A stretch of DNA of 64,000 nt from Candidatus Thorarchaeota archaeon. Lineage in GTDB: Archaea > Asgardarchaeota > Thorarchaeia > Thorarchaeales > Thorarchaeaceae. The notes beneath the pieces are model-generated. The model was not told where the DNA came from, did not search any database, and saw nothing but the letters and a program-made list of their open reading frames with translations. Both the position numbers and the translations under genes were made by a program. Positions 7,676 through 16,509 of the stretch are shown here, in pieces (within the stretch, counting starts at the first letter, position 1; every line of letters starts with the position of its first letter). The stretch lies in the NCBI GenBank assembly GCA_029855935.1, contig JAGSHN010000017.1, forward strand, positions 1 through 64,000, read 5' to 3'.

Positions 7676-9192
7676 GGGGTTGCACCTCCAGTCACGAGAG
7701 TCACAAAGGGCGCGGTCATCGACAGTATCAGGTCAGGCCAGAGGCCCAGCAGGATCACCGGTACCAGCAGGAGGACTGGTGCGATGAGGTCACGCAGCGG
7801 GGCATCGTGAACCTCGGCCTCAGGATCGGGGTCGGAGAAGACCATCCTGTTGAGGGTCCACAGCATATAGCCGACCGTCAGGAATACTCCCAGAGTGATG
7901 AACGCCGTCCAAATGTACACTGGCACAGAACCGAGCAGTGTGAAGAACTCTGCGAGGAAACCACTGAAGCCAGGCAGACCGAATGCCGCAAGCGCACCGA
8001 GGATGAACACTGTCGAGAGGCGGGGCGCAGTACGACCGAGCCCCTTCACCTCAGGGATCTGTCTGGTGCCTGCAAGATGCTTGACCTCGCCAGCCACGAT
8101 GAACAATACTGAGATGATGACACCGTGGGAAAACATCATGTAGATGGCTCCCTGCAGGGCGAGAGCAGACCCGACAGCGACACCCAGGAGCACCCATGCC
8201 ATGTGGTTGATTGAGGTGTACGCCACCATGCTCTTGAGATCCGACTGGGCCATTGCGACGAAGGCCGCGTAGATGCAGGTGAAGATTGCCAGCACGGCGA
8301 ACACGACGCTGAAGACAGAGAAACCCTCTGGGACCATCCACACACCAAGCCTCAGAAAGCCATAGCCGCCCATCTTCAGCAGAATACCGGCGAGTATCAC
8401 GGATCCGGGTGTAGGCGCCTTGACGTGTGCCCACGGGAGCCAGTTGTGCAGAGGCCAGACAGGGAGCTTGACGCCCGCGCCGAAGAACACGGCTATGGAG
8501 AACCACATCTGAATGTCGATTGGCAGGCCGGAGGCACGAAGGACAAGCATGTCAAAGGTGTACAGTCCGGACGCGAAGTACAGGACAAAGAAGCCGATCA
8601 GCATGATGGCCGAGCCGAAGTGCGTGTAGATGAAGAACTTGATTCCAGCGTGCTGGCAGCCCTCCTCGCCCCACCTGCCGATGATGAAAAACATCGGGAT
8701 GAGCACGAGCTCCCAGAAGATGAAGAAGCTGAGCAGGTCAATCGAGAAGAACACACCGAGCAGGCCGGTCTGAAGCATCAGAAGGAGCATATAGTACAGA
8801 TTCCGGGACCGTTCAATGTGATTGGAACTCAGTGCAGCAGCAAAGACCACTATGTTGGACAAGAGAGCCATCACAACGGAGAGGCCGTCTGCACCGAGAT
8901 AGACCTGCACGGGAGTTGTGTGACTGTCTATCTGCATCGTGCCTAGAACAAAGTTCCACAGTAGGCGCATGCCAGCATTCGGCTCGCTCGGGTCAAACGT
9001 GGGAGAGAAGGTCGCCATCAGAGCAAGAGCTAGGACCAGTTCGATGAGGGTCACGAGTAGGGCGACCGCCCGAGAGCCTCGCTCTCCAGCGAGGAACGCG
9101 ACAACCGCTCCGAAAAGGGGGAACAGTGTGAGGAACGCAAGGGGATTACCGGGGATCATTGACATCAGCATTGAGGCGAGTTCTTCGAACAT
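7672..9192 (-). CDS. nuoM: Complex I antiporter-like subunit NuoM
   Basis: 506 residues with about 14 TM helices. The NuoM signature is visible: FFIFWELVLIPMFFIIG with the TM5 Glu, and GVKLPVWPLHNWLPWAH with the TM7 Lys. The KAPTPGSVILAG and LKSMVAYTSINHMAW blocks are the usual TM8 and TM10 contacts. Its ATG follows the nuoL stop by one base, so the genes are translationally linked. It is one of four antiporter-like proteins in this operon; by its motifs this is the more ordinary NuoM. Confidence 0.93.
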   Translation of the reverse strand: MFEELASMLMSMIPGNPLAFLTLFPLFGAVVAFLAGERGSRAVALLVTLIELVLALALMATFSPTFDPSEPNAGMRLLWNFVLGTMQIDSHTTPVQVYLGADGLSVVMALLSNIVVFAAALSSNHIERSRNLYYMLLLMLQTGLLGVFFSIDLLSFFIFWELVLIPMFFIIGRWGEEGCQHAGIKFFIYTHFGSAIMLIGFFVLYFASGLYTFDMLVLRASGLPIDIQMWFSIAVFFGAGVKLPVWPLHNWLPWAHVKAPTPGSVILAGILLKMGGYGFLRLGVWMVPEGFSVFSVVFAVLAIFTCIYAAFVAMAQSDLKSMVAYTSINHMAWVLLGVAVGSALALQGAIYMMFSHGVIISVLFIVAGEVKHLAGTRQIPEVKGLGRTAPRLSTVFILGALAAFGLPGFSGFLAEFFTLLGSVPVYIWTAFITLGVFLTVGYMLWTLNRMVFSDPDPEAEVHDAPLRDLIAPVLLLVPVILLGLWPDLILSMTAPFVTLVTGGATP

Positions 9193-9193
9193 C

Positions 9194-11422
9194 TCAGATC
9201 ACCCCCAGGGAGACGAACAGCATAATCAGGAACAGCACGAGGCCGAATATGACGACGGCCACGTAGTCGTTGATGCGGCCTGTCTGAATCTCCTGACTCT
9301 CATCAGATACTCGGTAGCCGGCAGTGCCAATACCCTCAGCGAGCCCGTCAACCACGTGGTCATCGAACCACCGGAGCCTTGTGGAGGCGCCCTTGGCCGC
9401 ATCTGCCGACTTGAAGTCGATGCCGTCGATGATGTGGTCATCAATACGCGCTCTGTACCAGTTGACGAAACGCAGGAACTGATAGAGAATCCAGTAGTAC
9501 AGCTCGTTGATGTACCACCTGTGGCGGAGGAACGTGTGGACCCTGCGCAACAGACCTCTCTCACCGACAACGTTGTTCGGCCGGTCAGCATTCTTGATGT
9601 AGAGTACGTAGCTGGGAACAGCACCAAGGAAGAGCGCGCCGACGGTGAGCGCAAACGGGAACAGCCCCGTGGTGAACTTCGCGACAATCATCTCGGTGAG
9701 GACCTCGGTCCACATCTCCATCGTCAGCGGACCCTCCTCTGCCAGTATCGCCTGCACGAACGGGTAGACCAGAAAGGCGACCACAGTGAAGGCCGCAAGG
9801 AGATACAGCGGGACCATCATGGCAGGACCGGGGTCGTGGGGTACTGCGTGATGATGTCCGGCCTCCTCATCTAGCGGACCGGTCTCCTCCTCACTGTGCT
9901 CTGTAGAGTGCGCAGCCTCAAACTTCGGCGGACCATAGAATGTCAGGCCCATCAGTCGGATACTGTAGAAGATGGTGCAGGCGGCGGCGAGGACCGCAAA
10001 GGCGAACAAGATCCACCCGAGAGTCTCGTGTAGGGCCAGCTCGTACGAGTACTCAATGATCGAGTCCTTCGACCAGAAGCCTGAGAACGGAGGAATACCG
10101 GAGAGGGCGAGGACACCGACCCACATCACCTTGAATGTCTTGGGCATGTACTCTTTCAGACCGCCCATCTTGGTGACGTATTTTGAGTGGATGGCGTGAA
10201 TGACTCCTCCCGAGGCGAGGAACAGCAGCGCCTTGAACGCACCGTGGCTGATGACGTGGAGTATTCCGGCCGCGAAGGCTGGCTCATAGTGTGAGAGGAG
10301 ACCGCCAGTGCCTATCGCCAGCATCATGTAGCCGAGCTGACTCAATGTTGAGAACGCGAGGATCTGCTTCAGCTCGTTGGAGACCATTCCCATCGTGGCT
10401 GTCATCAGAGCAGTGATTGCACCAATGATTGCAACGATCGTAAAGAATGACGACGCAGCCTCAATGCCTACGAGCTGAAGTGGTGAGAGGAGAGCCTCAC
10501 TGTGGGAGACCTCCGAGGCCGAGGCGATCGTGACGAGAAACCGTGCAGTGATGTAGACACCTGCCTTGACCATAGTCGCCGCGTGGATGAGCGCGGAAAC
10601 CGATGTCGGGCCAGCCATCGCCTCGGGGAGCCAGACCTGCAGCGGAAACTGACCGGACTTTCCGATGGCCCCTGCAAAGATCAGCAGGAATGTGGGCAGG
10701 ACAAGTCCCGTGGCGGCCAGCACCTGCCACCAGTTCTGATAGTTCTCGGCCATCAATGAGAACGAGAAGGTGCCGGTGAAGGCGTAGAGGACCAGAATGC
10801 CACCGAGCATAAAGGCGTCACCGATGCGCGTGACAATGAAGGCCTTCGTACCGCACTGCGTGTTGTATTCGCCCTCGGTCTCATATTGGAGCAGTGGATT
10901 GGAGTATTCAATGCCGTCAGGCTCCCTCTCCGGTGGATTTCTCTTGTCATTCCAGAAGCCGATCAGTCCGTAGGAACAGAAGCCCATTATCTCCCAGCCG
11001 ATAAAGGCGATGAGGAGGTTGTTGCTGATGACGAGTGTGAGCATCCCACCGCCAAAGACGAGCATCAGGAAGAAGAACCTGTCACGGTCCTCCTCACCAG
11101 CCATGTACTCTGTGGAGTAGACGTAGATGAGGAAGCACAGCGTGCTCGCGAGGACCGTCATGATGACGGACAGTGGGTCTAGGAGAACCTCGAAGTTCAG
11201 CCCGAGCGACGGAATCCACGGCCAGCTGGTGGGACCCTTAGGAGAACCTATGTCGTAGAGCAGCGACCACGCGAGGATCATTGTGACGCCCATGAACAGC
11301 GCTGGTGTCCAGTCTCGAAGACGGTCGCTGAAACGTCCAAATACGGGGACGAGCAGCGCACCCACGAAGGGCAGCACGAGGAGGAGATAATATGGTAGTC
11401 CGAACAGCATCTCTTGGCTCAC
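9194..11422 (-). CDS. nuoL: Complex I distal antiporter-like subunit NuoL with extended lateral helix
   Basis: 742 residues, clearly longer than E. coli NuoL (613). TM5 Glu (FIGWEIMGFCSYG), TM7 Lys (GKSGQFPLQVWLPEAM) and the TM8 MVKAGVY block are intact. Extra length lies in loops (for example an acidic/His-rich EEETGPLDEEAGHHHA loop) and in the C-terminal lateral-helix region, where IDDHIIDGI and FDDHVVDGL repeat 26 residues apart (about 9335-9450). Canonical NuoL has one such motif in the helix that runs along NuoM and NuoN. The start listed is GTG 11422, directly after the upstream stop; ATG 11410 with GAGGTG nine bases upstream is an equally good start and would remove four residues. Confidence 0.93.
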   Translation of the reverse strand: MSQEMLFGLPYYLLLVLPFVGALLVPVFGRFSDRLRDWTPALFMGVTMILAWSLLYDIGSPKGPTSWPWIPSLGLNFEVLLDPLSVIMTVLASTLCFLIYVYSTEYMAGEEDRDRFFFLMLVFGGGMLTLVISNNLLIAFIGWEIMGFCSYGLIGFWNDKRNPPEREPDGIEYSNPLLQYETEGEYNTQCGTKAFIVTRIGDAFMLGGILVLYAFTGTFSFSLMAENYQNWWQVLAATGLVLPTFLLIFAGAIGKSGQFPLQVWLPEAMAGPTSVSALIHAATMVKAGVYITARFLVTIASASEVSHSEALLSPLQLVGIEAASSFFTIVAIIGAITALMTATMGMVSNELKQILAFSTLSQLGYMMLAIGTGGLLSHYEPAFAAGILHVISHGAFKALLFLASGGVIHAIHSKYVTKMGGLKEYMPKTFKVMWVGVLALSGIPPFSGFWSKDSIIEYSYELALHETLGWILFAFAVLAAACTIFYSIRLMGLTFYGPPKFEAAHSTEHSEEETGPLDEEAGHHHAVPHDPGPAMMVPLYLLAAFTVVAFLVYPFVQAILAEEGPLTMEMWTEVLTEMIVAKFTTGLFPFALTVGALFLGAVPSYVLYIKNADRPNNVVGERGLLRRVHTFLRHRWYINELYYWILYQFLRFVNWYRARIDDHIIDGIDFKSADAAKGASTRLRWFDDHVVDGLAEGIGTAGYRVSDESQEIQTGRINDYVAVVIFGLVLFLIMLFVSLGVI

Positions 11423-11423
11423 C

Positions 11424-12935
11424 TCACGGAACTATGTTCAACAGGCCCTGCGTGGCCCCGGCGATGACGTGTACGGCGACATCTGGAAAGACACCGAAGA
11501 ACACAATCAGCGCACCGAGCAACACCATTGGAATTGTCATCGACCTCGGCGCGTCCCTCACCGACTCAAGGTTGGTCGGCAGCGGGCCAAGGAACACCTT
11601 CATCACGAAACGCAGCATATAGCCAGCACTGACGATTGTGCTGGATACGGCAAGAATAGACAGCACGAAGAACGGCATACTGCCAATTCCTGCAGGCCCG
11701 AGAAGAGCAGCCTGAAAGCCGCCATTGAACATCATCCACTCACTGGCAAATCCTGAGAGCGGTGGCACTCCAGCGATGCTGAACGCCCCAACAGCCGCTG
11801 TGAATGCAGTTACCGGCATCCTGTTGGAGAGACCTCCCATCTCTTCGATGTTTCGAGTCCCGGTCTCGTGAATCACCGCGCCGGCGGTCATGAAGAGCAG
11901 CCCCTTTGAGAAGGCGTGATTGATGAGATGGAACAGACCGCCCTGCAGGCCGTACGAGGCCATTACACCGAGAGCGAACAGGACGTATCCCATCTGCGAG
12001 ACAGACGAATACGCCAGCAGCCTCTTGATGTCCTTCTGTGCAAGCGCCATCAGACCGCCATAGAACATCGTGAGAACACCCAGCACGCTCACCCAGAACG
12101 ACAGGGCCTGCGCTGCGGCACCGAGCATGATCACTCCGAACCTGACGAGGGCGTATGCACCAGTCTCAATCATCGCACCTGACAGGAGTACGGACACTGG
12201 TGTCGGGGCCTCGGCGTGGACTGGCGGGAGCCACCAATGGATTGGAAACACCGCCATCTTGACGAGAAAGCCAGCTGCCAGGAGTATGAATATCAGCTTC
12301 ATAGTGCTCAGAGCCATTTCTGATGTGAGGATCACACCGATGTCGGTCATTACAAAGGAGCCGGTGATGGCGTACAGTAGAGCGAATCCCGCAAGGATGG
12401 CCAGCGCACCTGACTGAGTGTAGAGCCAGAACTTCATCGCCGTGCGCTTGCGGGTCTCTGGAATGCCCCAGAACAGAATCAGGAAGTACGACGGGACGAG
12501 CATCAGCTCCCAAGCCATGAAGAACTCCACAAGGTTGGTCGCCAGTGTGACCCACTGCATACCCATTATGAAGAACAGAAGGTTGGAGAAGAATGTCCCT
12601 CTGTTCTCTGTGTGGCTCGTGTAGCCGATGGCATAGATCACGGAGAGAAAACCCAGGATAACAACTGCAAACGTGATTGGGAACGCAACGCCGTCGAGTA
12701 GAAGACCAAAGCTGCCCAGCACTGAGGACCACTCGACGACCTCCATTATGGGCTCATTGAAGACGACTATGTGGTAGAATGACGGCAACATCAAGAGCAT
12801 TGACAGGCCGGAGAAGACGGCGGCTGCAGTGCCAGCACGTTGCTCCAATGCTCCACGAAAGATGTAGATGAACAGTGCGCCGAGGAACATCACTATCAGT
12901 GATAGTGACATCAATGAGAATCCACTCAACAGCAT
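11424..12935 (-). CDS. Additional antiporter-like subunit of complex I (second NuoM, MrpD-like)
   Basis: 503 residues, about 14 TM helices. It carries the complete proton-channel set: FFMAWELMLVPSYF (TM5 Glu), KMAVFPIHWWLPPVHAEAP (TM7 Lys) and RLLAYSSVSQMGYV. The TRNIEEMGGLSNRMP segment is typical of NuoM/MrpD/HyfB-type proteins. Standard complex I has one each of L, M and N; this is a fourth member, located between nuoI and nuoL. ATG 12935 follows the nuoI stop directly and has AGGAGG nine bases upstream. Placement inside the operon and tight coupling argue that it is a structural subunit rather than an independent Mrp antiporter. Confidence 0.88.
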   Translation of the reverse strand: MLLSGFSLMSLSLIVMFLGALFIYIFRGALEQRAGTAAAVFSGLSMLLMLPSFYHIVVFNEPIMEVVEWSSVLGSFGLLLDGVAFPITFAVVILGFLSVIYAIGYTSHTENRGTFFSNLLFFIMGMQWVTLATNLVEFFMAWELMLVPSYFLILFWGIPETRKRTAMKFWLYTQSGALAILAGFALLYAITGSFVMTDIGVILTSEMALSTMKLIFILLAAGFLVKMAVFPIHWWLPPVHAEAPTPVSVLLSGAMIETGAYALVRFGVIMLGAAAQALSFWVSVLGVLTMFYGGLMALAQKDIKRLLAYSSVSQMGYVLFALGVMASYGLQGGLFHLINHAFSKGLLFMTAGAVIHETGTRNIEEMGGLSNRMPVTAFTAAVGAFSIAGVPPLSGFASEWMMFNGGFQAALLGPAGIGSMPFFVLSILAVSSTIVSAGYMLRFVMKVFLGPLPTNLESVRDAPRSMTIPMVLLGALIVFFGVFPDVAVHVIAGATQGLLNIVP

Positions 12936-13367
12936 TCAACGAAACCTCCTGCCTCGCCATTCAAGCGGCTCGCGTTCCAGTGTCTCGATTCTCTCTGGGT
13001 CGTAGTGCAAGGCCTCACGTGACGGCTCGCTCAGGTCGACCACTGGAGTGTGGAACAGGGCATTGAACCGGCACGCCTCCACGCACAGGCCACAGAAGAT
13101 GCACCTCGTGTAGTCGAAGTAAAGGGCGGCGTCCTTCTCGTACTTGCGGTCGCTCTTGTCGATGCGGATGGCCACGACCGGGCACGCGCGGACGCACTGA
13201 CCGCACGCCGTACAGTTCTCTCGAATGTGTATGTGGCGGCCACGTGTGCGCTCCGGGTACTCGCGGTCCTCAAAGGGATAGAAGTACGTGAAGGGTCGTG
13301 AGAACGTCTGACGCACGATGTGTTTCAGCACGCGAAAGATATCGCCCAGAACTCTAATCATTCCCAT
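12936..13367 (-). CDS. nuoI: Complex I Fe-S subunit NuoI
   Basis: 143 residues with two 4Fe-4S motifs, CTACGQCVRACP and CIFCGLCVEAC, that hold clusters N6a and N6b between the input module and N2. The N-terminal amphipathic stretch (LKHIVRQTFSRPFTYFYPFE) is the usual membrane-surface anchor. I use ATG 13367, preceded by GGAGGATAGAG, instead of the in-frame start at 13412, which would overlap nuoH. With no NuoE/F/G encoded here, NuoI would be the natural port for ferredoxin-type electrons. Confidence 0.92.
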   Translation of the reverse strand: MGMIRVLGDIFRVLKHIVRQTFSRPFTYFYPFEDREYPERTRGRHIHIRENCTACGQCVRACPVVAIRIDKSDRKYEKDAALYFDYTRCIFCGLCVEACRFNALFHTPVVDLSEPSREALHYDPERIETLEREPLEWRGRRFR

Positions 13368-13371
13368 CTCT

Positions 13372-14553
13372 CTATCCTCCTCCTGCGAGAATGCCAGCGA
13401 GCCCCGGCACATACGCCAGCACGAGCAGCGCGACTATGATGTTCAGCATTGACAGCGGGAGGAGATACCTCCAGCTGTACTTTACTATCTGGTCCTGTCG
13501 AATCCTGTAGAAGGACGACGTAACGATGATCATCCCGAAGAGGACAACAAGGAACTTGAGGAAGAAGTTCAGGAACGGCGGAAAGCCGGGAACGCCGTAC
13601 TCGCCGCCGAAGAAGAGCGCCACGATAAGCGCGGAGTAGAGGACCTGCTTGGCGAACTCGGCAAAGTAGGTGAGCGTGAAGTAGACTCCCGAGAGCTCGG
13701 TCCTCCAGCCGAATATGACCTCCGAGTCCGCCACAGGGGCGTCAAAGGGCACCAACCCTATGCTGATGACTGCGGAGACGAGGAAGGTGACAAAGCAGAC
13801 GGGCAGCAGAACGACGTACCAGAGGTGCGTCTGGGCCTGCGATATCTGCAGCACGCTGAGCGAGCCTGCAAGAAGAGCGGGACCAACTGAGGACACTATG
13901 AGCGGTATCTCGGCCGCGAACTGGTTACTTGCCGCCCGAAATCCACCGACTAGGGTGTACTTCGAGCCGCTTATCCAGCCCGTCAGCAAAGAGATGACAG
14001 GCACGGCCGTCAGGAACGCGAACACGAGCACGAGGCTGACGGAGAGGTCGGTTATCACCCACTCGCTGGTCCACGGTACAAAGGCGAAGGGCGTGAGCAC
14101 GACTAGCAGTAGGAAGGACGGGAGAAGCCGATACATCCACCGCTTCGCTCCACGCGGGATGATTATCTCCTTCGAAATGAGCTTGATTGCGTCGGCGAAG
14201 ATCTGAAGGCCTCCGTACTTTCCGATGTGGAAAGGACCACGACGAGCCTGTACACGGCCCCACACCTTTCGTGTGAACCACACGTCAAAGATTATGAGCA
14301 TCAGGACGAAGACGAGACCGGGGAAGACTATTGCCTTGAACAGCAGCAGCCAGTTGTCTAGCGCGAGATTCCACGCCCAGACAAAGACACCCCAAGCCCA
14401 GTTGAACACGCCTACTGCCAGCGTGTATACCCAGACAATGATACCATGGATCCAGTCCGGGATTCCACGCAGCCAGCCAATGATGTCAATGTTGTCGAAC
14501 AGTTGCAACAGCAAGGCGTTCAATGTCATCCCTCCGTTCACCGGTCCCACCAT
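13372..14553 (-). CDS. nuoH: Complex I membrane subunit NuoH
   Basis: 393 residues, longer than E. coli NuoH (325) because of an N-terminal extension of about 60 residues rich in Trp and hydrophobics. The family blocks are present: RRGPFHIGKYGGLQIFADAIK and SKEIIIP at the quinone-chamber entrance, and GLVPFDAPVADSEVIFGW with ELSGVYFTLTYFAEF. NuoH links the peripheral arm to the pumping arm. Its start (ATG 14553) overlaps the nuoD end by 16 bases; ATG 14529 is an alternative. Confidence 0.92.
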   Translation of the reverse strand: MVGPVNGGMTLNALLLQLFDNIDIIGWLRGIPDWIHGIIVWVYTLAVGVFNWAWGVFVWAWNLALDNWLLLFKAIVFPGLVFVLMLIIFDVWFTRKVWGRVQARRGPFHIGKYGGLQIFADAIKLISKEIIIPRGAKRWMYRLLPSFLLLVVLTPFAFVPWTSEWVITDLSVSLVLVFAFLTAVPVISLLTGWISGSKYTLVGGFRAASNQFAAEIPLIVSSVGPALLAGSLSVLQISQAQTHLWYVVLLPVCFVTFLVSAVISIGLVPFDAPVADSEVIFGWRTELSGVYFTLTYFAEFAKQVLYSALIVALFFGGEYGVPGFPPFLNFFLKFLVVLFGMIIVTSSFYRIRQDQIVKYSWRYLLPLSMLNIIVALLVLAYVPGLAGILAGGG

Positions 14554-15674
14554 CCTGGGTACGGGTCCAGACTGCCGAACACGACAATGAAGTCAGCAAA
14601 CGTCGACCCGGGGACCAGATGCTTCAGGCTGTAGTAGGAGGCGAAGCACGGCCCGCGAATCTTCGCTCGGTACGGTGTCTGCGCCTTCTCTGTCGTCTTG
14701 AGCCAGACGGTCGTCACTCCCCGTGTCCCCTCGACCCGGCCATAGGCCTCTCCGGCCGGGAGACGGTTCGTCTTGGCCCGCGCCTTGGGGTCGACGATAG
14801 GCCCCTCAGGTATCTGCGGCAGCAGCTGCCGGATTATGTTGATGGATGTCTCGACCTCAAGGAATCTCTGGACCATCCTGTCGTACGCATCGCTCTGACC
14901 GGGATGGTCCGGATTATCAACAACGGGCACCTCCCAGTCGACAAGGTCATACGCCAAGTTGAGGTCAGGCCAGTCCTTGCGAAGATCCATAGGCACGCCA
15001 CAGGCCTTGATGTTCGGTCCACTGAGGCCCCACCTGAGAGCATCCTCGTAGCTGAATAGTGCAATGCCCTTGGTCCGCATTCTGAAGGTCGGGCTGCGGA
15101 GAAGCATGTCTTTGAACTTTGGCAGATGCTGTTCCAGTCGCTGTAGCGCCCTGTCAAGCTTCTTGAGGACCTTCTCATTGAAGTCGTACCTGACGCCACC
15201 GGGAGTGCTGAAGGAGACTGCGTGCCGTGAGCCGGTCAGCTCCTCGAACGTGTCCAGGAAGAACTCTCGGTCCACCCATGGCCATAGTGTCATAGCAAAC
15301 AGACCGAGCTCTGCCGAGAACTGACCCCACCAGAACTGTAGCGAGTGTATCCTGCTGGCCTCCATCATTATCGTTCTGAGGACCTTCGCACGTTCGGGCA
15401 CCTCCACGCCCGCGATCTGCTCCACTGCGCTGATGTACGGGTACTCGGCAAGAAACGCCTCAAGCATACACATCCTCTCAAGTACGAGAGGACCCTGTTT
15501 GAACGTACGAAACTCAAGGACCTTCTCTGCGGAACGATGGAAATAGCCAGCGTGAGGGTCACACTCCACAATGAAGTCGCCCACCACCGTGAGCTTGGCG
15601 GCCCAACCGTGGGCCGACACATGCTGGGGCCCGAACCACATCTCAACAGCTTCGTCGCGTATGTCGGGGCTCAT
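14538..15674 (-). CDS. nuoD: Complex I 49-kDa-type subunit NuoD with altered quinone-site residues
   Basis: 378 residues. WFGPQHVSAHG near the N terminus keeps the histidine (H22) equivalent to Thermus Nqo4 His38. Gapless alignment of the following 40 residues (PHAGYFHRSAEK, EFRTFKQ, LERMCMLEAF) against the Thermus sequence I know places Cys69 and Met70 where Asp86 and Tyr87 stand; Tyr87 is the residue that hydrogen-bonds the quinone head group. The C terminus ends LDPYPGWWDR, as in the family. There are no NiFe-ligating CxxC pairs, so it is not a hydrogenase large subunit. ATG overlaps the nuoC stop (ATGA). Confidence 0.93.
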   Translation of the reverse strand: MSPDIRDEAVEMWFGPQHVSAHGWAAKLTVVGDFIVECDPHAGYFHRSAEKVLEFRTFKQGPLVLERMCMLEAFLAEYPYISAVEQIAGVEVPERAKVLRTIMMEASRIHSLQFWWGQFSAELGLFAMTLWPWVDREFFLDTFEELTGSRHAVSFSTPGGVRYDFNEKVLKKLDRALQRLEQHLPKFKDMLLRSPTFRMRTKGIALFSYEDALRWGLSGPNIKACGVPMDLRKDWPDLNLAYDLVDWEVPVVDNPDHPGQSDAYDRMVQRFLEVETSINIIRQLLPQIPEGPIVDPKARAKTNRLPAGEAYGRVEGTRGVTTVWLKTTEKAQTPYRAKIRGPCFASYYSLKHLVPGSTFADFIVVFGSLDPYPGWWDR

Positions 15675-16195
15675 TCCTTGTTCGCCTCCTGTCTGCGTGG
15701 TCTTGGCTGCGGTAGTCCAGACTCGGCCAGCCTCCTCCGGTCTGGCTGGAAGCTCTTCCTGAGCGGATACTTCCCGACCAGCTCATCAGGCAGAAGCAGT
15801 GGTCTCAGGTCGGGATGGCCTCTGAAGCCGATCCCGAACATCTCGTGAGTCTCCCGTTCGTGCCACTCAAGGCCTGGGAATATGTCACAGACCGAGTCAA
15901 TCTCCGGCTCCTCACCCTCCAGCTCGACCCTGAGCTGCACAAGTACTCTGATATCGTGTGACCAGAAGTAGTAGATAAGCTGATAGCGATCATCCTGTAG
16001 GTCGACGCCGAACATAGACTCAGGTAGAGCGTGAGGGAGCAGCTCATCGACGGACTTGACGACATCACGAATCATCCCTGCAGGTACTGTGAGTTCTGCG
16101 GTCTGGCCCTCGATCTTGTGGGCCTCAACACCGGGATGACGACGCATCAGCTCGGCCGCTACCTCAGACGGTGTAGTCGGTGGCGCCAACCTCAC
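15671..16195 (-). CDS. nuoC: Complex I 30-kDa-type subunit NuoC
   Basis: 174 residues, a stand-alone NuoC not fused to NuoD. The diagnostic block FPGLEWHERETHEMFG followed by FRGHPDLRPLLLPDE is present. NuoC scaffolds NuoD and NuoB in the peripheral arm. It overlaps nuoK at its start (ATGA) and nuoD at its end. In a canonical operon nuoB would stand immediately upstream; here nuoK does. Confidence 0.92.
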   Translation of the reverse strand: MRLAPPTTPSEVAAELMRRHPGVEAHKIEGQTAELTVPAGMIRDVVKSVDELLPHALPESMFGVDLQDDRYQLIYYFWSHDIRVLVQLRVELEGEEPEIDSVCDIFPGLEWHERETHEMFGIGFRGHPDLRPLLLPDELVGKYPLRKSFQPDRRRLAESGLPQPRPRRQEANKE

Positions 16196-16509
16196 GACAC
16201 CTCCTCCGTTCTAGTGACCGGGATCCCCAGGTCCACGGTCCTGTATCTGCGATGGTAGAGAAGCATCAGGACCATTGCAAGGGCGGTCTCGGCTGCGGCC
16301 ACTGCGATGACTAGGATGACAAGCGCCTGGGCCGTGAATGTGAAGAATGGTCCGTACAACGCCAGCGCAATGAGGGCGATGTTGACCCCATTGGCCATGA
16401 TCTCGGCACTGATCAGTATCCTGATGAGATTGCGCTTGGAGACCATCCCGTAGGCACCCATACCAATCAGTATGAGGGCCAGCACCATGTACCAGCTCAG
16501 CGGAACCAT
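16192..16509 (-). CDS. nuoK: Complex I membrane subunit NuoK
   Basis: 105 residues, three TM helices (about 5-25, 30-50, 60-85). The helix-2 glutamate is visible in ILISAEIMANGVN and the helix-3 glutamate in VAAAETALAMVL; both belong to the fourth proton path. Placed upstream of nuoC rather than after nuoJ near the operon end, it shows the gene order is rearranged. Confidence 0.92.
   Translation of the reverse strand: MVPLSWYMVLALILIGMGAYGMVSKRNLIRILISAEIMANGVNIALIALALYGPFFTFTAQALVILVIAVAAAETALAMVLMLLYHRRYRTVDLGIPVTRTEEVS

Noticed and set aside
8939-9874. 311-codon plus-strand frame inside nuoM/nuoL
   Set aside because: Antisense shadow of strongly supported complex I genes; product is low in hydrophobic structure and has no motif.
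14538-15674. NuoD-like gene as a NiFe-hydrogenase large subunit
   Set aside because: The N- and C-terminal CxxC pairs that bind nickel are missing and the C terminus ends in the complex I-type LDP...DR.
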